From Hydrogenophaga taeniospiralis CCUG 15921 (lineage in GTDB: Bacteria > Pseudomonadota > Gammaproteobacteria > Burkholderiales > Burkholderiaceae_C): a stretch of 64,000 nt of DNA. The notes beneath the pieces were generated by a model. It worked only from the letters and a program-made list of their open reading frames with translations, searched no databases and was not told where the DNA came from. The position numbers and the translations under genes are program-made. Position 1 is the stretch's first letter, and every line of letters begins with the position of its first letter. This document shows, one piece after another, positions 18,696 through 27,354 of the stretch. The DNA is taken from assembly GCF_001592305.1 (NCBI RefSeq), contig NZ_BCWR01000004.1, forward strand, positions 518,572-582,571, read 5' to 3'.

Positions 18696-19667
18696 ATGAG
18701 CAACTTGCACCAGGACGCCATCGTCATCGACGGTCTCATCATCTCGAAGTGGGACCGTTCGGTCTTCGAGGACATGAAAAAGGGCGGCCTGACCGCCGCC
18801 AACTGCACCGTCTCCGTGTGGGACGATTTCAAGAGCACGGTGCACAACATCGCCCAGATGAAGAAGTCCATCCGCGAGAACAGCGACCTGCTGACCCTGG
18901 TGCGCAGCACGGCCGACATCGAACAGGCCAAGAAGGACGGCAAGACCGGGATCATCCTCGGGTTCCAGAACGCGCATGCCTTCGAAGACCACCTGGGGTA
19001 CGTCGAAGCCTTCGCCGACATGGGCGTGCGCGTGGTCCAGCTTTGCTACAACACGCAGAACCTGATCGGTACCGGCTGCTACGAACGCGACGGCGGCCTC
19101 TCGGGCTACGGCCGCGAGGTGATCGGCGAGATGAACCGCGTCGGGATCATGGTGGACCTGTCCCACGTGGGCGCCAAGACCTCCGAGGAAGCGATCCTCG
19201 AATCGAAGAAGCCGGTAACCTACAGCCACTGCCTGCCCGCGGGCCTGAAGGAGCACCCGCGCAACAAGAGCGACGAGCAGCTCAAGTTCATCGCCGACCG
19301 CGGCGGCTTCATCGGCGTGACCATGTTCCCGCCCTTCCTCCGGCGCGGCATCGAGTCCACCGTGGACGACTACGTGGAAGCGATCGACTACGTGATCAAC
19401 CTGGTCGGTGAAGACTGCGTGGGCGTCGGCACCGACCACACGCAGGGCTACGGACAGGAGTTCTTCGACCACATCACCCACGACAAAGGCCGTGGTCGTC
19501 GCCTCACCAACTTCGGCACCGTGCAGAACCCGCTGGGCATCCGCACCATCGGCGAAATGCCCAACCTGACGGCCGCCATGGAGCGCGCCGGCTGGCCGGC
19601 CAGCAAGATCACAAAGGTCATGGGGCGCAACTGGCTCCGTGTTTTTGGTGAAGTGTGGAGTGTGTAG
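18696..19667 (+). CDS. Membrane-dipeptidase (renal dipeptidase) family protein of betaine clusters
   Basis: This 323-aa peptidase M19-family protein resembles the conserved gene that precedes dgcAB in pseudomonads (PA5396-like). Recognisable metal-site segments are NAHAFEDHLGYVEAF (Glu), VDLSHVGAKTSEEAI (His) and VTYSHCLPAGLKEHP (His). The N-terminal H-x-D pair of classical renal dipeptidases is absent: the strand reads IVIDGLIISKWDR. There is no signal peptide, so it is cytoplasmic. A role on a betaine-pathway metabolite rather than dipeptides is plausible but unproven. It starts the rightward arm, 64 bases ahead of a betaine-binding protein gene. The family is confident; the function is not. 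Confidence 0.85.
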   Translation: MSNLHQDAIVIDGLIISKWDRSVFEDMKKGGLTAANCTVSVWDDFKSTVHNIAQMKKSIRENSDLLTLVRSTADIEQAKKDGKTGIILGFQNAHAFEDHLGYVEAFADMGVRVVQLCYNTQNLIGTGCYERDGGLSGYGREVIGEMNRVGIMVDLSHVGAKTSEEAILESKKPVTYSHCLPAGLKEHPRNKSDEQLKFIADRGGFIGVTMFPPFLRRGIESTVDDYVEAIDYVINLVGEDCVGVGTDHTQGYGQEFFDHITHDKGRGRRLTNFGTVQNPLGIRTIGEMPNLTAAMERAGWPASKITKVMGRNWLRVFGEVWSV

Positions 19668-19731
19668 TTCAAGTCGCCCCGCCCCCCGGGCCTTTCTCGC
19701 TTTCTTCTATCCATCGCAGGAGTTCCCCATC

Positions 19732-20613
19732 ATGATCAAGTCGCAGCAACCGTCCCCCCGTCCCCGCCGAACGTTTCTGGCCCAGTCGCTGGGTCTGACC
19801 GCGCTGGCCGCCACGGGCATGGGCGCCCTGGCGCAATCCAAGTCCGCGCTCAAGATCGGTTTCGTGGACGGCTGGTCCGACAGCGTGGCGACCACGCACC
19901 TGGCCGCGGCCATCATCCGCAGCAAGCTGGGTCACCCGGTGGAACTGGTGCCGCTGGCCGCCGGCATCATGTGGCAAGGCGTGGCGCGTGGTGACCTGGA
20001 CATGACCCTGTCGGCCTGGTTGCCCGTCACCCACGAGGCCTATCTGACCAACTTCAAGGACAAGGTGCAGATCATCGGCGCCAACTACCCGGGCGCCAAG
20101 ATCGGCCTGATCGTGCCGGAGTACGTCAAGGCCACCAGCCTGACGGACCTGAACAACTTCCGTGCCGACTTCGACAACCGCATCGTCGGCATCGACGCCG
20201 GAGCCGGCGTGATGAAGAAGACCGAAGAGGCCATCAAGGCCTACGGCCTGGAGATGCGCCTGCTGCCCAGCTCCGGCCCCGCCATGGCGGCCGAGCTGGA
20301 CCGCGCCTACCGCGCCAACAAGGCCATCGCCGTGACCGGCTGGATCCCGCACTGGATGTTCGCCAAGTACAAGCTGCGCTTCCTGGCCGATCCCAAGAAC
20401 ATCTACGGCGCCGAAGAACATGTGGACAGCGTGATCAACCCCGGCCTGAACGCCAAGGCCCCGTCGGTCGTGGCCTTCCTCAAGAAGTTCTCCTGGAAGC
20501 CCGAGGAGATCGGCGCGGTGATGCTGGCCGTCGAAGGCGGCAGCAAGCCCGCCGCCGCCGCCGAAAAGTGGATGGCCGACAACGCGGCGCGCGTCGCCGA
20601 GTGGACCTCCTGA
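19732..20613 (+). CDS. Glycine betaine ABC transporter substrate-binding protein (OpuAC family), Tat-type signal
   Basis: This 293-aa protein is an OpuAC-fold binding protein with ligand-site segments FVDGWSDSVATTHLAA, LSAWLPVTHEAY and TGWIPHWMFAKY. They supply the aromatic cage for betaine. The N-terminus has a twin-arginine signal, RPRRTFLAQSLGLTALAA, so it may be exported folded by Tat. This contrasts with the Sec signal of the choX-like protein. ATG 19732 was chosen: GCAGGAG lies 9 bases upstream and the signal starts there. Its cognate ATPase and permease are probably the proVW pair further down the same arm. A dispersed repeat follows its stop codon. Confidence 0.87.
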   Translation: MIKSQQPSPRPRRTFLAQSLGLTALAATGMGALAQSKSALKIGFVDGWSDSVATTHLAAAIIRSKLGHPVELVPLAAGIMWQGVARGDLDMTLSAWLPVTHEAYLTNFKDKVQIIGANYPGAKIGLIVPEYVKATSLTDLNNFRADFDNRIVGIDAGAGVMKKTEEAIKAYGLEMRLLPSSGPAMAAELDRAYRANKAIAVTGWIPHWMFAKYKLRFLADPKNIYGAEEHVDSVINPGLNAKAPSVVAFLKKFSWKPEEIGAVMLAVEGGSKPAAAAEKWMADNAARVAEWTS

Positions 20614-20620
20614 ACGGAAA

Positions 20621-20730
20621 CACCCCCTGCGCCGCTGCGCGGCTTCCCCCTCGCGGGCGCCTTCGGCTTGGAGGGGGACGCACCCAGTGGCCGGGCCAAG
20701 CCCGTTCCACGGGTGCACTGAACTGGACCC
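20621..20730 (+). repeat. Intergenic GC-rich repeat, copy 3
   Basis: CACCCCCTGCGCCGCTGCGC starts 8 bases after the stop of the binding-protein gene. The CCCCCTC...GAGGGGGACGCACCC hairpin is kept, with a shorter GGCGCCTTCGG core. Its orientation follows transcription, as in the other copies, although the host genes are on the opposite strand here. Confidence 0.7.
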
Positions 20731-20801
20731 TTTCACACGTCGCGGGTCACGCGCCCGCGTGGCGAAGTGATTTCGTCATCCGTCATTTCAAGAGCCCCAC
20801 G

Positions 20802-21335
20802 ATGAATCCCCAACTCCCCATCGACGTCGACGCGCAGACCGGCATCTGGACCACCGACGGTCTGCCGATGATCTATGTGCCCCGGCATTTCTTCGTCAAC
20901 AACCACGTGGAAACCGAGGCCGTGGTGGGGCGCGAGATCTACGCCCCCGCGCTCTACAAGGCGGGCCACCGCTCGGCCTGGTTCTGGTGCCAGAAAGAGG
21001 CCGCCACCCACGGGCTGAGCGGCATGGCGGTGTACGAGCACTACCTCAAGCGCCTGTCGCAACGCGGCTGGGGCCTGTTCTCCTTCATCGAGGCCGACGC
21101 CACCACGGGCCACGCCCGCATCCGGCTGGAGCACTCGGTGTTCGTGCTGGCGCAGGGCATCGCCGGCGTGCCCGTGGACCACAGCAAGGTCTGCTACCTG
21201 TTCGCCGGCTGGTTCTCGGGCGCGATGGACTGGGTGCTGGACACCAGCGGCTCGGCGCTGCGCACCACCAGCGCGGAAACGCAATGTGCGGCGGAAGGCC
21301 ACGGTCACTGCGAATTCACCGTCAGCCCCCTCTGA
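20802..21335 (+). CDS. V4R-like protein of the dgcAB operon (PA5397-type)
   Basis: This 177-aa cytoplasmic protein matches the small conserved gene found before dgcA in pseudomonads. The C-terminus TSAETQCAAEGHGHCEFTV carries the Cys-x-Gly-x-Gly-x-Cys-Glu-Phe pattern typical of 4-vinyl-reductase (V4R) domains, which bind small molecules or metals. The function in betaine catabolism is unknown; it might assist the demethylase or sense a metabolite. ATG 20802 was chosen as the start of MNPQLPIDVDAQTGIW; the frame is open further upstream through the repeat but with unrelated sequence. It ends 10 bases before dgcA, so the two are cotranscribed. Confidence 0.7.
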   Translation: MNPQLPIDVDAQTGIWTTDGLPMIYVPRHFFVNNHVETEAVVGREIYAPALYKAGHRSAWFWCQKEAATHGLSGMAVYEHYLKRLSQRGWGLFSFIEADATTGHARIRLEHSVFVLAQGIAGVPVDHSKVCYLFAGWFSGAMDWVLDTSGSALRTTSAETQCAAEGHGHCEFTVSPL

Positions 21336-21345
21336 GAGAGCCACC

Positions 21346-23406
21346 ATGCGTTACCCGCACCTGTTTGAACCGCTGCGCCTGAACCAGGTGCTGCTGCGCA
21401 ACCGCATCGTGAGCACGGCGCACGCCGAGGTGTACGCCGAAGGCGGCCACCCGACCGAGCGCTACATCCGCTACTACGAAGAGAAGGCCAAGGGTGGCGT
21501 GGGCCTGGCCATCTGCGGCGGCTCCAGCCCGGTCTCGCGCGACAGCCCCTGGTCGTGGTGGAGCTCGGTCAACCTGGCCACCAACAGCGTGATCCAGCCC
21601 CTGGCCAACCTGGCCGAGACCATGCACAAACACGGCGCCAAGCTGATGATCCAGGCGACCCACATGGGCCGGCGCAACGCCTGGCACGGCTTCGACTGGC
21701 CGCACCTGGTCAGCCCCTCGGGCATCCGCGAGCCGGTGCACCGCGGCAACGCCAAGATGATCGAGATCGAGGAGATCCGCCGCATCGTGGCCGACTACGG
21801 CCGCGCCGCCAGACGCGTGAAGGACGCCGGCCTGGACGGCATCGAGATCTCCGCCGCGCACCAGCAGCTGATCGACCAGTTCTGGAGCCCGCGCGTCAAC
21901 CACCGCAGCGACGAGTACGGCGGCAGCCTGGAAAACCGCCTGCGCTTCGGCATGGAGGTGCTGCAGGCCGTGCGCGAGCAGGTGGGGGCCGATTTCTGCG
22001 TGGGCATGCGTATGTGCGGCGACGAATTCCACGAAGACGGCATCAGCCACGAGATGGCCAAGGAGATCGCCCAGGCGATGTCCGAGAGCGGCCTGATCGA
22101 CTTCCTGAGCGTGGTGGGCTCGGGTGCCGACACCCACAACACCCTGGCCAACTGCATGCCGCCCATGGCCCTGCCGCCCGAGCCCTTCGTGCACCTGGCG
22201 GCCGGCATCAAGTCGGTCTCCAAAGTGCCGGTGATGCACGCGCAGAGCATCCGCGATGCGTCGCAGGCCGAGCGCATCCTGGCCACCGGCATGGTGGACC
22301 TGGTGGGTATGACGCGCGCGCAGATCGCCGACCCGCACATGGTCATCAAGATCCGCGACGGCCGCGAAGATCAGATCAAGCAGTGCGTCGGTGCCAACTA
22401 CTGCATCGACCGCCAGTACAACGGCCTGGATGTTCTGTGCGTGCAGAACGCCGCGACCAGCCGCGAACAGACCATGCCCCACGTGATCGAAAAGACCACG
22501 GGCATGCGCCGCAAGGTCGTGGTCGTCGGCGCCGGCCCGGCGGGCCTCGAAGCCGCCCGCGTGGCCCGCGAGCGCGGGCACGACGTGGTGCTGTTCGAGA
22601 AGCACAACGCCGTGGGCGGCCAGGTGAACCTGGCGGCCAAGCCGCCCAAGCGCGAACAGATGGCCGGCATCATCCGCTGGTTCGACATGGAGACGGTGCG
22701 CCTGGGGGTGGATCGGCGCCTGGGCGTGGCGGCCACGGCCGAGATGATCCGCGCCGAGCAGCCGGACATCGTGGTGCTGGCCACGGGCGGCACGCCGCAC
22801 ACGGGCCAGACCCCGGCCTGGGGCGCGGACCAAGGCCTGTGCGTCAGCGGCTGGGACATCCTCTCGGGCACGGTGGCTCCGGCCGAGAACGTGCTGGTCT
22901 ACGACAGTATCAGCACGCACGCGGGCACCGGCGTGGCCGACTTCATCGCCGCGCGCGGCAAGCTGGTGGAGATCGTGACGCCCGACGTGAAGGTGGCCGA
23001 CGACACCGGCGGCACCACCTTCCCGATCTTCTACCGCCAGCTCTACGCCAACGGCGTGATCCAGACCCCCAACTTCTGGCTGGAGCGGGTGTACCGCGAG
23101 GGCGACAAGCTGATCGCCGTGCTCAAGAACGAGTACACCGAGGCGCTGGAGGAGCGCGCGGTCGATCAGGTGGTGATCGAGAACGGCATCCTGCCCAACG
23201 ACGGCCTGTACCACCAGTTGAAACCCCTGTCGCTGAACAAGGGGCAGACCGACATCGACGCCCTGTTCGATGCACAGCCGCAACCCGCGCTGGGCCTGAA
23301 CACCGACGGCGACCAGTTCCTGCTCTACCGCGTCGGCGACTGCGTGTCGATGCACAACATCCACGCCGCGATCTACGACTCGCTGCGCCTCTGTAAGGAT
23401 TTTTGA
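21346..23406 (+). CDS. dgcA: Dimethylglycine demethylase, OYE-like catalytic subunit
   Basis: DgcA oxidatively demethylates dimethylglycine to sarcosine and formaldehyde, passing electrons to DgcB and the ETF. The 686-aa protein has an N-terminal FMN-binding TIM barrel of the old yellow enzyme/trimethylamine dehydrogenase class (LFEPLRLNQVLLRNRIVSTA; ISAAHQQLIDQFWSPRVNHR). An iron-sulfur segment follows with Cys347, Cys353 and Cys365. The C-terminal dinucleotide-binding domain contains VVVVGAGPAGLEAARVARER near 391-410. One expected cluster cysteine (position 350) is Ala. ATG 21346 was chosen for its standard MRYPHLFEPLRL start, 10 bases after the V4R gene. A repeat separates it from dgcB. 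Confidence 0.92.
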   Translation: MRYPHLFEPLRLNQVLLRNRIVSTAHAEVYAEGGHPTERYIRYYEEKAKGGVGLAICGGSSPVSRDSPWSWWSSVNLATNSVIQPLANLAETMHKHGAKLMIQATHMGRRNAWHGFDWPHLVSPSGIREPVHRGNAKMIEIEEIRRIVADYGRAARRVKDAGLDGIEISAAHQQLIDQFWSPRVNHRSDEYGGSLENRLRFGMEVLQAVREQVGADFCVGMRMCGDEFHEDGISHEMAKEIAQAMSESGLIDFLSVVGSGADTHNTLANCMPPMALPPEPFVHLAAGIKSVSKVPVMHAQSIRDASQAERILATGMVDLVGMTRAQIADPHMVIKIRDGREDQIKQCVGANYCIDRQYNGLDVLCVQNAATSREQTMPHVIEKTTGMRRKVVVVGAGPAGLEAARVARERGHDVVLFEKHNAVGGQVNLAAKPPKREQMAGIIRWFDMETVRLGVDRRLGVAATAEMIRAEQPDIVVLATGGTPHTGQTPAWGADQGLCVSGWDILSGTVAPAENVLVYDSISTHAGTGVADFIAARGKLVEIVTPDVKVADDTGGTTFPIFYRQLYANGVIQTPNFWLERVYREGDKLIAVLKNEYTEALEERAVDQVVIENGILPNDGLYHQLKPLSLNKGQTDIDALFDAQPQPALGLNTDGDQFLLYRVGDCVSMHNIHAAIYDSLRLCKDF

Positions 23407-23410
23407 GATG

Positions 23411-23510
23411 AAGCACCCCCTGCGCCGCTTCGCGTCTCCCCCCTCCAGAGGGGCGGCACTGGCCGTCCGGCAAAGCCGGCCCGGCGGTGCCCTTGGGCTG
23501 GGTTCCTTCG
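23411..23510 (+). repeat. Intergenic GC-rich repeat, copy 4 (diverged)
   Basis: AAGCACCCCCTGCGCCGCTT begins 5 bases after the dgcA stop, as in copy 1. The second half differs (GGCAAAGCCGGCC palindrome instead of the usual core), so this is a diverged or chimeric copy. It fills most of the gap before dgcB. Confidence 0.65.
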
Positions 23511-23549
23511 TGCGTGGCGGATTGCGCGCCGGCGCCGTGGAGGCCTGAG

Positions 23550-25436
23550 ATGTTGCTCCAGCATCTGGTGAGCGCCGTGTTCTGGCTGGCCGTCCTGGGC
23601 CTGGTCATCGGTCTGGCCCGGCGCGCGGCGATCTGGCGCGGCGGCCGTGCCGCGGTGGTGGACTTCGGCGGCCTGCTGCAGATCCCCAGGCGCTACTTCG
23701 TGGACCTGCACGATGTCGTGGCGCGCGAGCCCTTCGTGGCGCGGGCGCACGTCGGTGTCGCCGGGGGCACGCTGCTGGCCCTGTTCATCGTGGCGCTGAA
23801 CTACGGCCTCGGGCTGTATTGGGCCGCGCTGGACGTGGTGCTGCTCATCGCCGGCTTGCTGGCCATCGTGGGCGCCGCTGCGATGGCCTGGCGCCGCCGC
23901 GCGGCACCGCCGCGCCTGTCGCAGGGGGCCTGGAAACGCCTGCCCTATTCCCTGCTGGCCTTCGCCGCCGCCGCGACCCTGGTCGGCGCGGTGGCCCTCA
24001 CCGGCACCGCCCTCGCGCCCTGGCTCGCGGGCCTGATCAGCCTGGCCTTCGCCGCCGGCGTCGCCGAGCTGGCGCTGGGCATCGGGCTGGGCGGCCCCAT
24101 GAAGCACGCCGTGGCTGGCCTGCTGCACCTGGGGCTGCACCCCCGCCCCGAGCGTTTCGGCGACCAGCGCTTCGCCACGGCCCTGAAACCGCTGAAGCTG
24201 ACCCCCGAGGACATGGGCGTGGGCCAACCGGCCGACTTCGCCTGGAACAAGCTGCTGTCCTTCGACGCCTGCGTGCAGTGCGGCAAGTGCGAAGCGGCCT
24301 GCCCCGCGTTCGCCGCCGGCCAGCCCCTGAACCCCAAGAAGCTGATCCAGGACCTGGTGGTCGGCATGAGCGGCCGCACGGACGCCGCCTACGCCGGCAG
24401 CCCCTACCCCGGCCAGCCCGTGGGCCAGCACGGCGGCGCGCCCCATCGGCCCATCGTCAACGGCCTGATCAACGCCGACACGCTGTGGTCCTGCACCACC
24501 TGCCGCGCCTGTGTGCAGGAATGCCCGATGCTGATCGAACACGTGGACGCCGTCGTGGACATGCGCCGCCACATCACCCTGGTGCGGGGCGAGGTGCCGA
24601 ACAAGGGCATGGAAGCGCTGGAACAGCTGCGCGATACCGACACCGTGGGTGGTTTCCCGCTCAGCGCTCGCCACCACTGGGCCGCCGACCTGAACGTGCC
24701 GGTGCTGACCGCCGGCGAGCACACCGACTGGCTGGTGCTGGTGGGCGAAGGCGGCTTTGACATGCGCTACCAGCGCAGCCTGCGGGCCTTCGTCAAGACG
24801 CTGCAGAAGGCCGGCCTGAAGATCGCCCTGCTCGGGGCGGCGGAGACCGACTGCGGCGACCTGGCACGACGGCTGGGCGACGAAGCGGGTTTCCAGCGGC
24901 TCTCGCGCCAGCTGATCGCCACCCTGAAGGCGCGCAGCTTCCAGCACATCGTCACGCCCGACCCGCACATCTTCCATGTGCTGAAGAACGAATACCCCGC
25001 CATGGGGGGCAGCTACGACGTCTGGCACCACACCCAGCTGCTGGCCGACCTGCTGGCCAAGGGCGCCATCACGCCCACCAAGGCGCCCGGCCAGGACGTG
25101 GTGACCTACCACGACCCGTGTTACCTCGGTCGTTACGGCCGCGAGGTGGATGCCCCGCGCCAGCTGCTCAAAGGCATCGGCATCCGGGTCGTCGAGATGG
25201 AGCGCCACGCCGAGCGCGGCCGCTGCTGCGGTGGCGGTGGTGGCGCGCCGTTCACCGACATCCCGGGCGAGACACGCATCCCCGACATCCGCATCGCCGA
25301 CGCCCGGCAGACCGGCGCCACCGTGGTGGCCGTGGCCTGCCCCAACTGCACCGCCATGCTCGAAGGCGTGGTCGGCCCGCGCCCCGAGGTGCTGGACGTT
25401 GCCGAGCTCGTGGCCCGTGCACTGGAGGTCGCATGA
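23550..25436 (+). CDS. dgcB: Dimethylglycine demethylase, membrane iron-sulfur subunit
   Basis: This 628-aa protein accepts electrons from DgcA and delivers them, with the ETF, to the respiratory chain. The first about 200 residues hold several hydrophobic helices (LVSAVFWLAVLGLVIGLARR and later LLALFIVALNYGLGL), so it is membrane-bound. Two ferredoxin motifs follow: CVQCGKCEAACPAF and CTTCRACVQECPML. The C-terminal CCG domains include YHDPCYLGRYGREV and RCCGGGGGAPF. The layout is that of DgcB/heterodisulfide-reductase-D-like proteins. ATG 23550 was chosen: GGAGG lies 8 bases upstream and the first helix follows. It overlaps the next gene as ATGA. Confidence 0.91.
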   Translation: MLLQHLVSAVFWLAVLGLVIGLARRAAIWRGGRAAVVDFGGLLQIPRRYFVDLHDVVAREPFVARAHVGVAGGTLLALFIVALNYGLGLYWAALDVVLLIAGLLAIVGAAAMAWRRRAAPPRLSQGAWKRLPYSLLAFAAAATLVGAVALTGTALAPWLAGLISLAFAAGVAELALGIGLGGPMKHAVAGLLHLGLHPRPERFGDQRFATALKPLKLTPEDMGVGQPADFAWNKLLSFDACVQCGKCEAACPAFAAGQPLNPKKLIQDLVVGMSGRTDAAYAGSPYPGQPVGQHGGAPHRPIVNGLINADTLWSCTTCRACVQECPMLIEHVDAVVDMRRHITLVRGEVPNKGMEALEQLRDTDTVGGFPLSARHHWAADLNVPVLTAGEHTDWLVLVGEGGFDMRYQRSLRAFVKTLQKAGLKIALLGAAETDCGDLARRLGDEAGFQRLSRQLIATLKARSFQHIVTPDPHIFHVLKNEYPAMGGSYDVWHHTQLLADLLAKGAITPTKAPGQDVVTYHDPCYLGRYGREVDAPRQLLKGIGIRVVEMERHAERGRCCGGGGGAPFTDIPGETRIPDIRIADARQTGATVVAVACPNCTAMLEGVVGPRPEVLDVAELVARALEVA

Positions 25437-26536
25437 GCACAAACACCACCGCATTGCGCCGCGTTGATCCGCGCCGCCCAGCCATCATCACGCCGCAAGG
25501 CCTGCGCCGCATCGTCCTGGGCAGCAGTGAGGGCGAACGCCTGGCCACCAGCGCCGCGCATGCGCCGCTGGCCAAGCCGGTTCGCAGCGCCGGCCCCTTC
25601 AGCGAGATCACCCTGGTGGTGACTCACTCGGACCGGGGCGCGCTGACCGATCTGGCGCACCAGGCGATTGCGGCCGCGGCCATCCTGGCGGCACCCCACA
25701 CCGAGGTGGTACTGGCGGTGCTGGGCCCTTGCCACGACGACGTCGCGGCCCTGGGCGTGGACCGCGCCGTGGTCGCCGACGGGTTTGACGCCGAGCGCTA
25801 CCAGCCCGGCGCCTGCGTGCAGTGGTTGCAGGACCTCTCGGCCCGCCTGGCACCACGGCGCTGGTTCTTTGCCGAGCGCGGCGCCGATGGCCAGCTGGGC
25901 CGCCGGTTCGCGGCCCAGGCCGGCCTGCGCTGCGCCTGCGGGGTCGCGGAGCTGGACGCCGACAGCCTGCGCATCCCGGCGGGCACGGGCCAGGACCGGC
26001 GGCTGCCGCACACCGACGTGATGCTGCTGGCCAAGGGCGTGGCCAGCACCGCGCTGCCCTTCGTGGGACAGGGTGTGCGCGCCGAGGCGCCCCGCTGGCC
26101 CGTGGTGAACGAGCGCGGCGTCGAAGACCTGGGCGTGGTGACCGGCGATCCCGCCACGATGGCCCTGGAGGAAGCGGACTTCATCCTCGCCGCCGGCAAT
26201 GGCGTGAACGACCTGCCGCTGTTCCACACGCTGGCCCAGGAAGTCGGGGCCGCGGTCGGCGCGTCCCGCGTGGCCGTGGACGACGGCCGATTCGTACGCG
26301 CCCAGCAGATCGGCGCCACGGGCAAGACGGTCACCGCGTCGGGCTACCTCGCCCTCGGGATCTCGGGCGCCGTGCAACACCTGCAGGGCATCAAGGACTG
26401 CCGCCACGTGATCGCGGTGAACCTGGACGCGTCCGCGCCCATCACGCGCCGCGCAAACCTGACGGTGATCGAAGACAGCCGGTCCCTGATGCAGGCCCTG
26501 CTCGAACTGGTGCGACAGCACAAGGAGGCCCCATGA
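25433..26536 (+). CDS. etfA: Electron transfer flavoprotein alpha subunit, DgcAB-associated
   Basis: This is a 367-aa ETF-alpha homologue. The C-terminal FAD domain shows GATGKTVTASGYLALGISGA, then QHLQGIKDCRHVIAVNLD and APITRRANLTVIEDSRSL, the standard flavin-binding region. The N-terminal third is diverged, as in the pseudomonad gene beside dgcB (PA5400-type). It should carry electrons from dimethylglycine oxidation toward ETF:quinone oxidoreductase. ATG 25433 overlaps the dgcB stop (ATGA), and its own TGA overlaps the following start, so these subunits are translationally coupled. The symbol is by family; it is a specialised copy rather than the fatty-acid-oxidation ETF. Confidence 0.88.
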   Translation: MSTNTTALRRVDPRRPAIITPQGLRRIVLGSSEGERLATSAAHAPLAKPVRSAGPFSEITLVVTHSDRGALTDLAHQAIAAAAILAAPHTEVVLAVLGPCHDDVAALGVDRAVVADGFDAERYQPGACVQWLQDLSARLAPRRWFFAERGADGQLGRRFAAQAGLRCACGVAELDADSLRIPAGTGQDRRLPHTDVMLLAKGVASTALPFVGQGVRAEAPRWPVVNERGVEDLGVVTGDPATMALEEADFILAAGNGVNDLPLFHTLAQEVGAAVGASRVAVDDGRFVRAQQIGATGKTVTASGYLALGISGAVQHLQGIKDCRHVIAVNLDASAPITRRANLTVIEDSRSLMQALLELVRQHKEAP

Positions 26537-27342
26537 GCACAGCACCGGACCGTTCCCACAGCAGCCCGCAGGGCGACGGTACGCCCGTGAACAAGATCAC
26601 GGTACTGGTCGCTGCGCGCGAGCACCCCGTCAGCGGCCGGCCCGTGCGCAGCCGGGCCGACGCCATCGCGGCGTCGCTGGCCCTGGGCCTGTCGGACCAG
26701 GCCCGGCTGCTCTCGGTTGGCACCCTGCCGGACAGCGTGGCGCGCGACTACCTGGCCCTGGGCGCCGCACGCGTCGAGGTGCTGGAGTGCGCAGCCCCCA
26801 CCGACCTCACGACCGCCTTGAAGTCCGAGCTGCGGTCCGTGGCCTGGGTGCTGACCGGCACCCGCCAGGCGCCCGAACACGGCGAAGGGTTTCTGCCCTT
26901 TGCGCTGGGCGCGGCACTGGACCGGCCCGTGATCACCGACGTGCTGTCGGTCCAGCCCGAAGGGGGTGTCTGGATCGTGACCCAGGCCCTGCCCAGGGGC
27001 GCCCGGCGAAAGCTCCGCGTGCACCCGCCGGCCGTGCTGGCGGTGAGCGCCGCCGCGCCGCAGCCGCTGCGCCATTCCCTGGCCAGCGCGTTGGCCGGGC
27101 ACATCACGCGCCAGCCCCTCTCTGCCGCGAACACCACCGCGTTCGCAGAAGGCCCGCTCGTGCCAGGCCCCAAGCGCCGAAAAGTGCTGGAAGCCCGCAG
27201 CCAGAAAAGTGGGCATGCCCGGATGCTGGGCGCCATCGAATCGACGTCGACCGGCGGCACGGTGCTGCAGACCGGCGACACGCGCAGCAAGGCACAGGCG
27301 GTGCTGGACTACCTGCGAACCCATTCTCTCGTTCACTTCTGA
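26533..27342 (+). CDS. etfB: Electron transfer flavoprotein beta subunit, DgcAB-associated
   Basis: This 269-aa protein occupies the partner position to etfA. It shows ETF-beta-like features in diverged form: an N-terminal ITVLVAAREHPVSGRPVRSR, SRADAIAASLALGL in place of the usual adenine-binding segment, and HPPAVLAVSAAAPQPLR. It is more diverged than the alpha subunit, as are PA5401-type proteins. It would form the ETF heterodimer in the cytoplasm. The start ATG 26533 overlaps the etfA stop, with AAGGAGG 6 bases upstream. It is 12 bases from gbcA, which continues the same operon. Confidence 0.82.
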   Translation: MSTAPDRSHSSPQGDGTPVNKITVLVAAREHPVSGRPVRSRADAIAASLALGLSDQARLLSVGTLPDSVARDYLALGAARVEVLECAAPTDLTTALKSELRSVAWVLTGTRQAPEHGEGFLPFALGAALDRPVITDVLSVQPEGGVWIVTQALPRGARRKLRVHPPAVLAVSAAAPQPLRHSLASALAGHITRQPLSAANTTAFAEGPLVPGPKRRKVLEARSQKSGHARMLGAIESTSTGGTVLQTGDTRSKAQAVLDYLRTHSLVHF

Positions 27343-27354
27343 AGGGACACCCTC

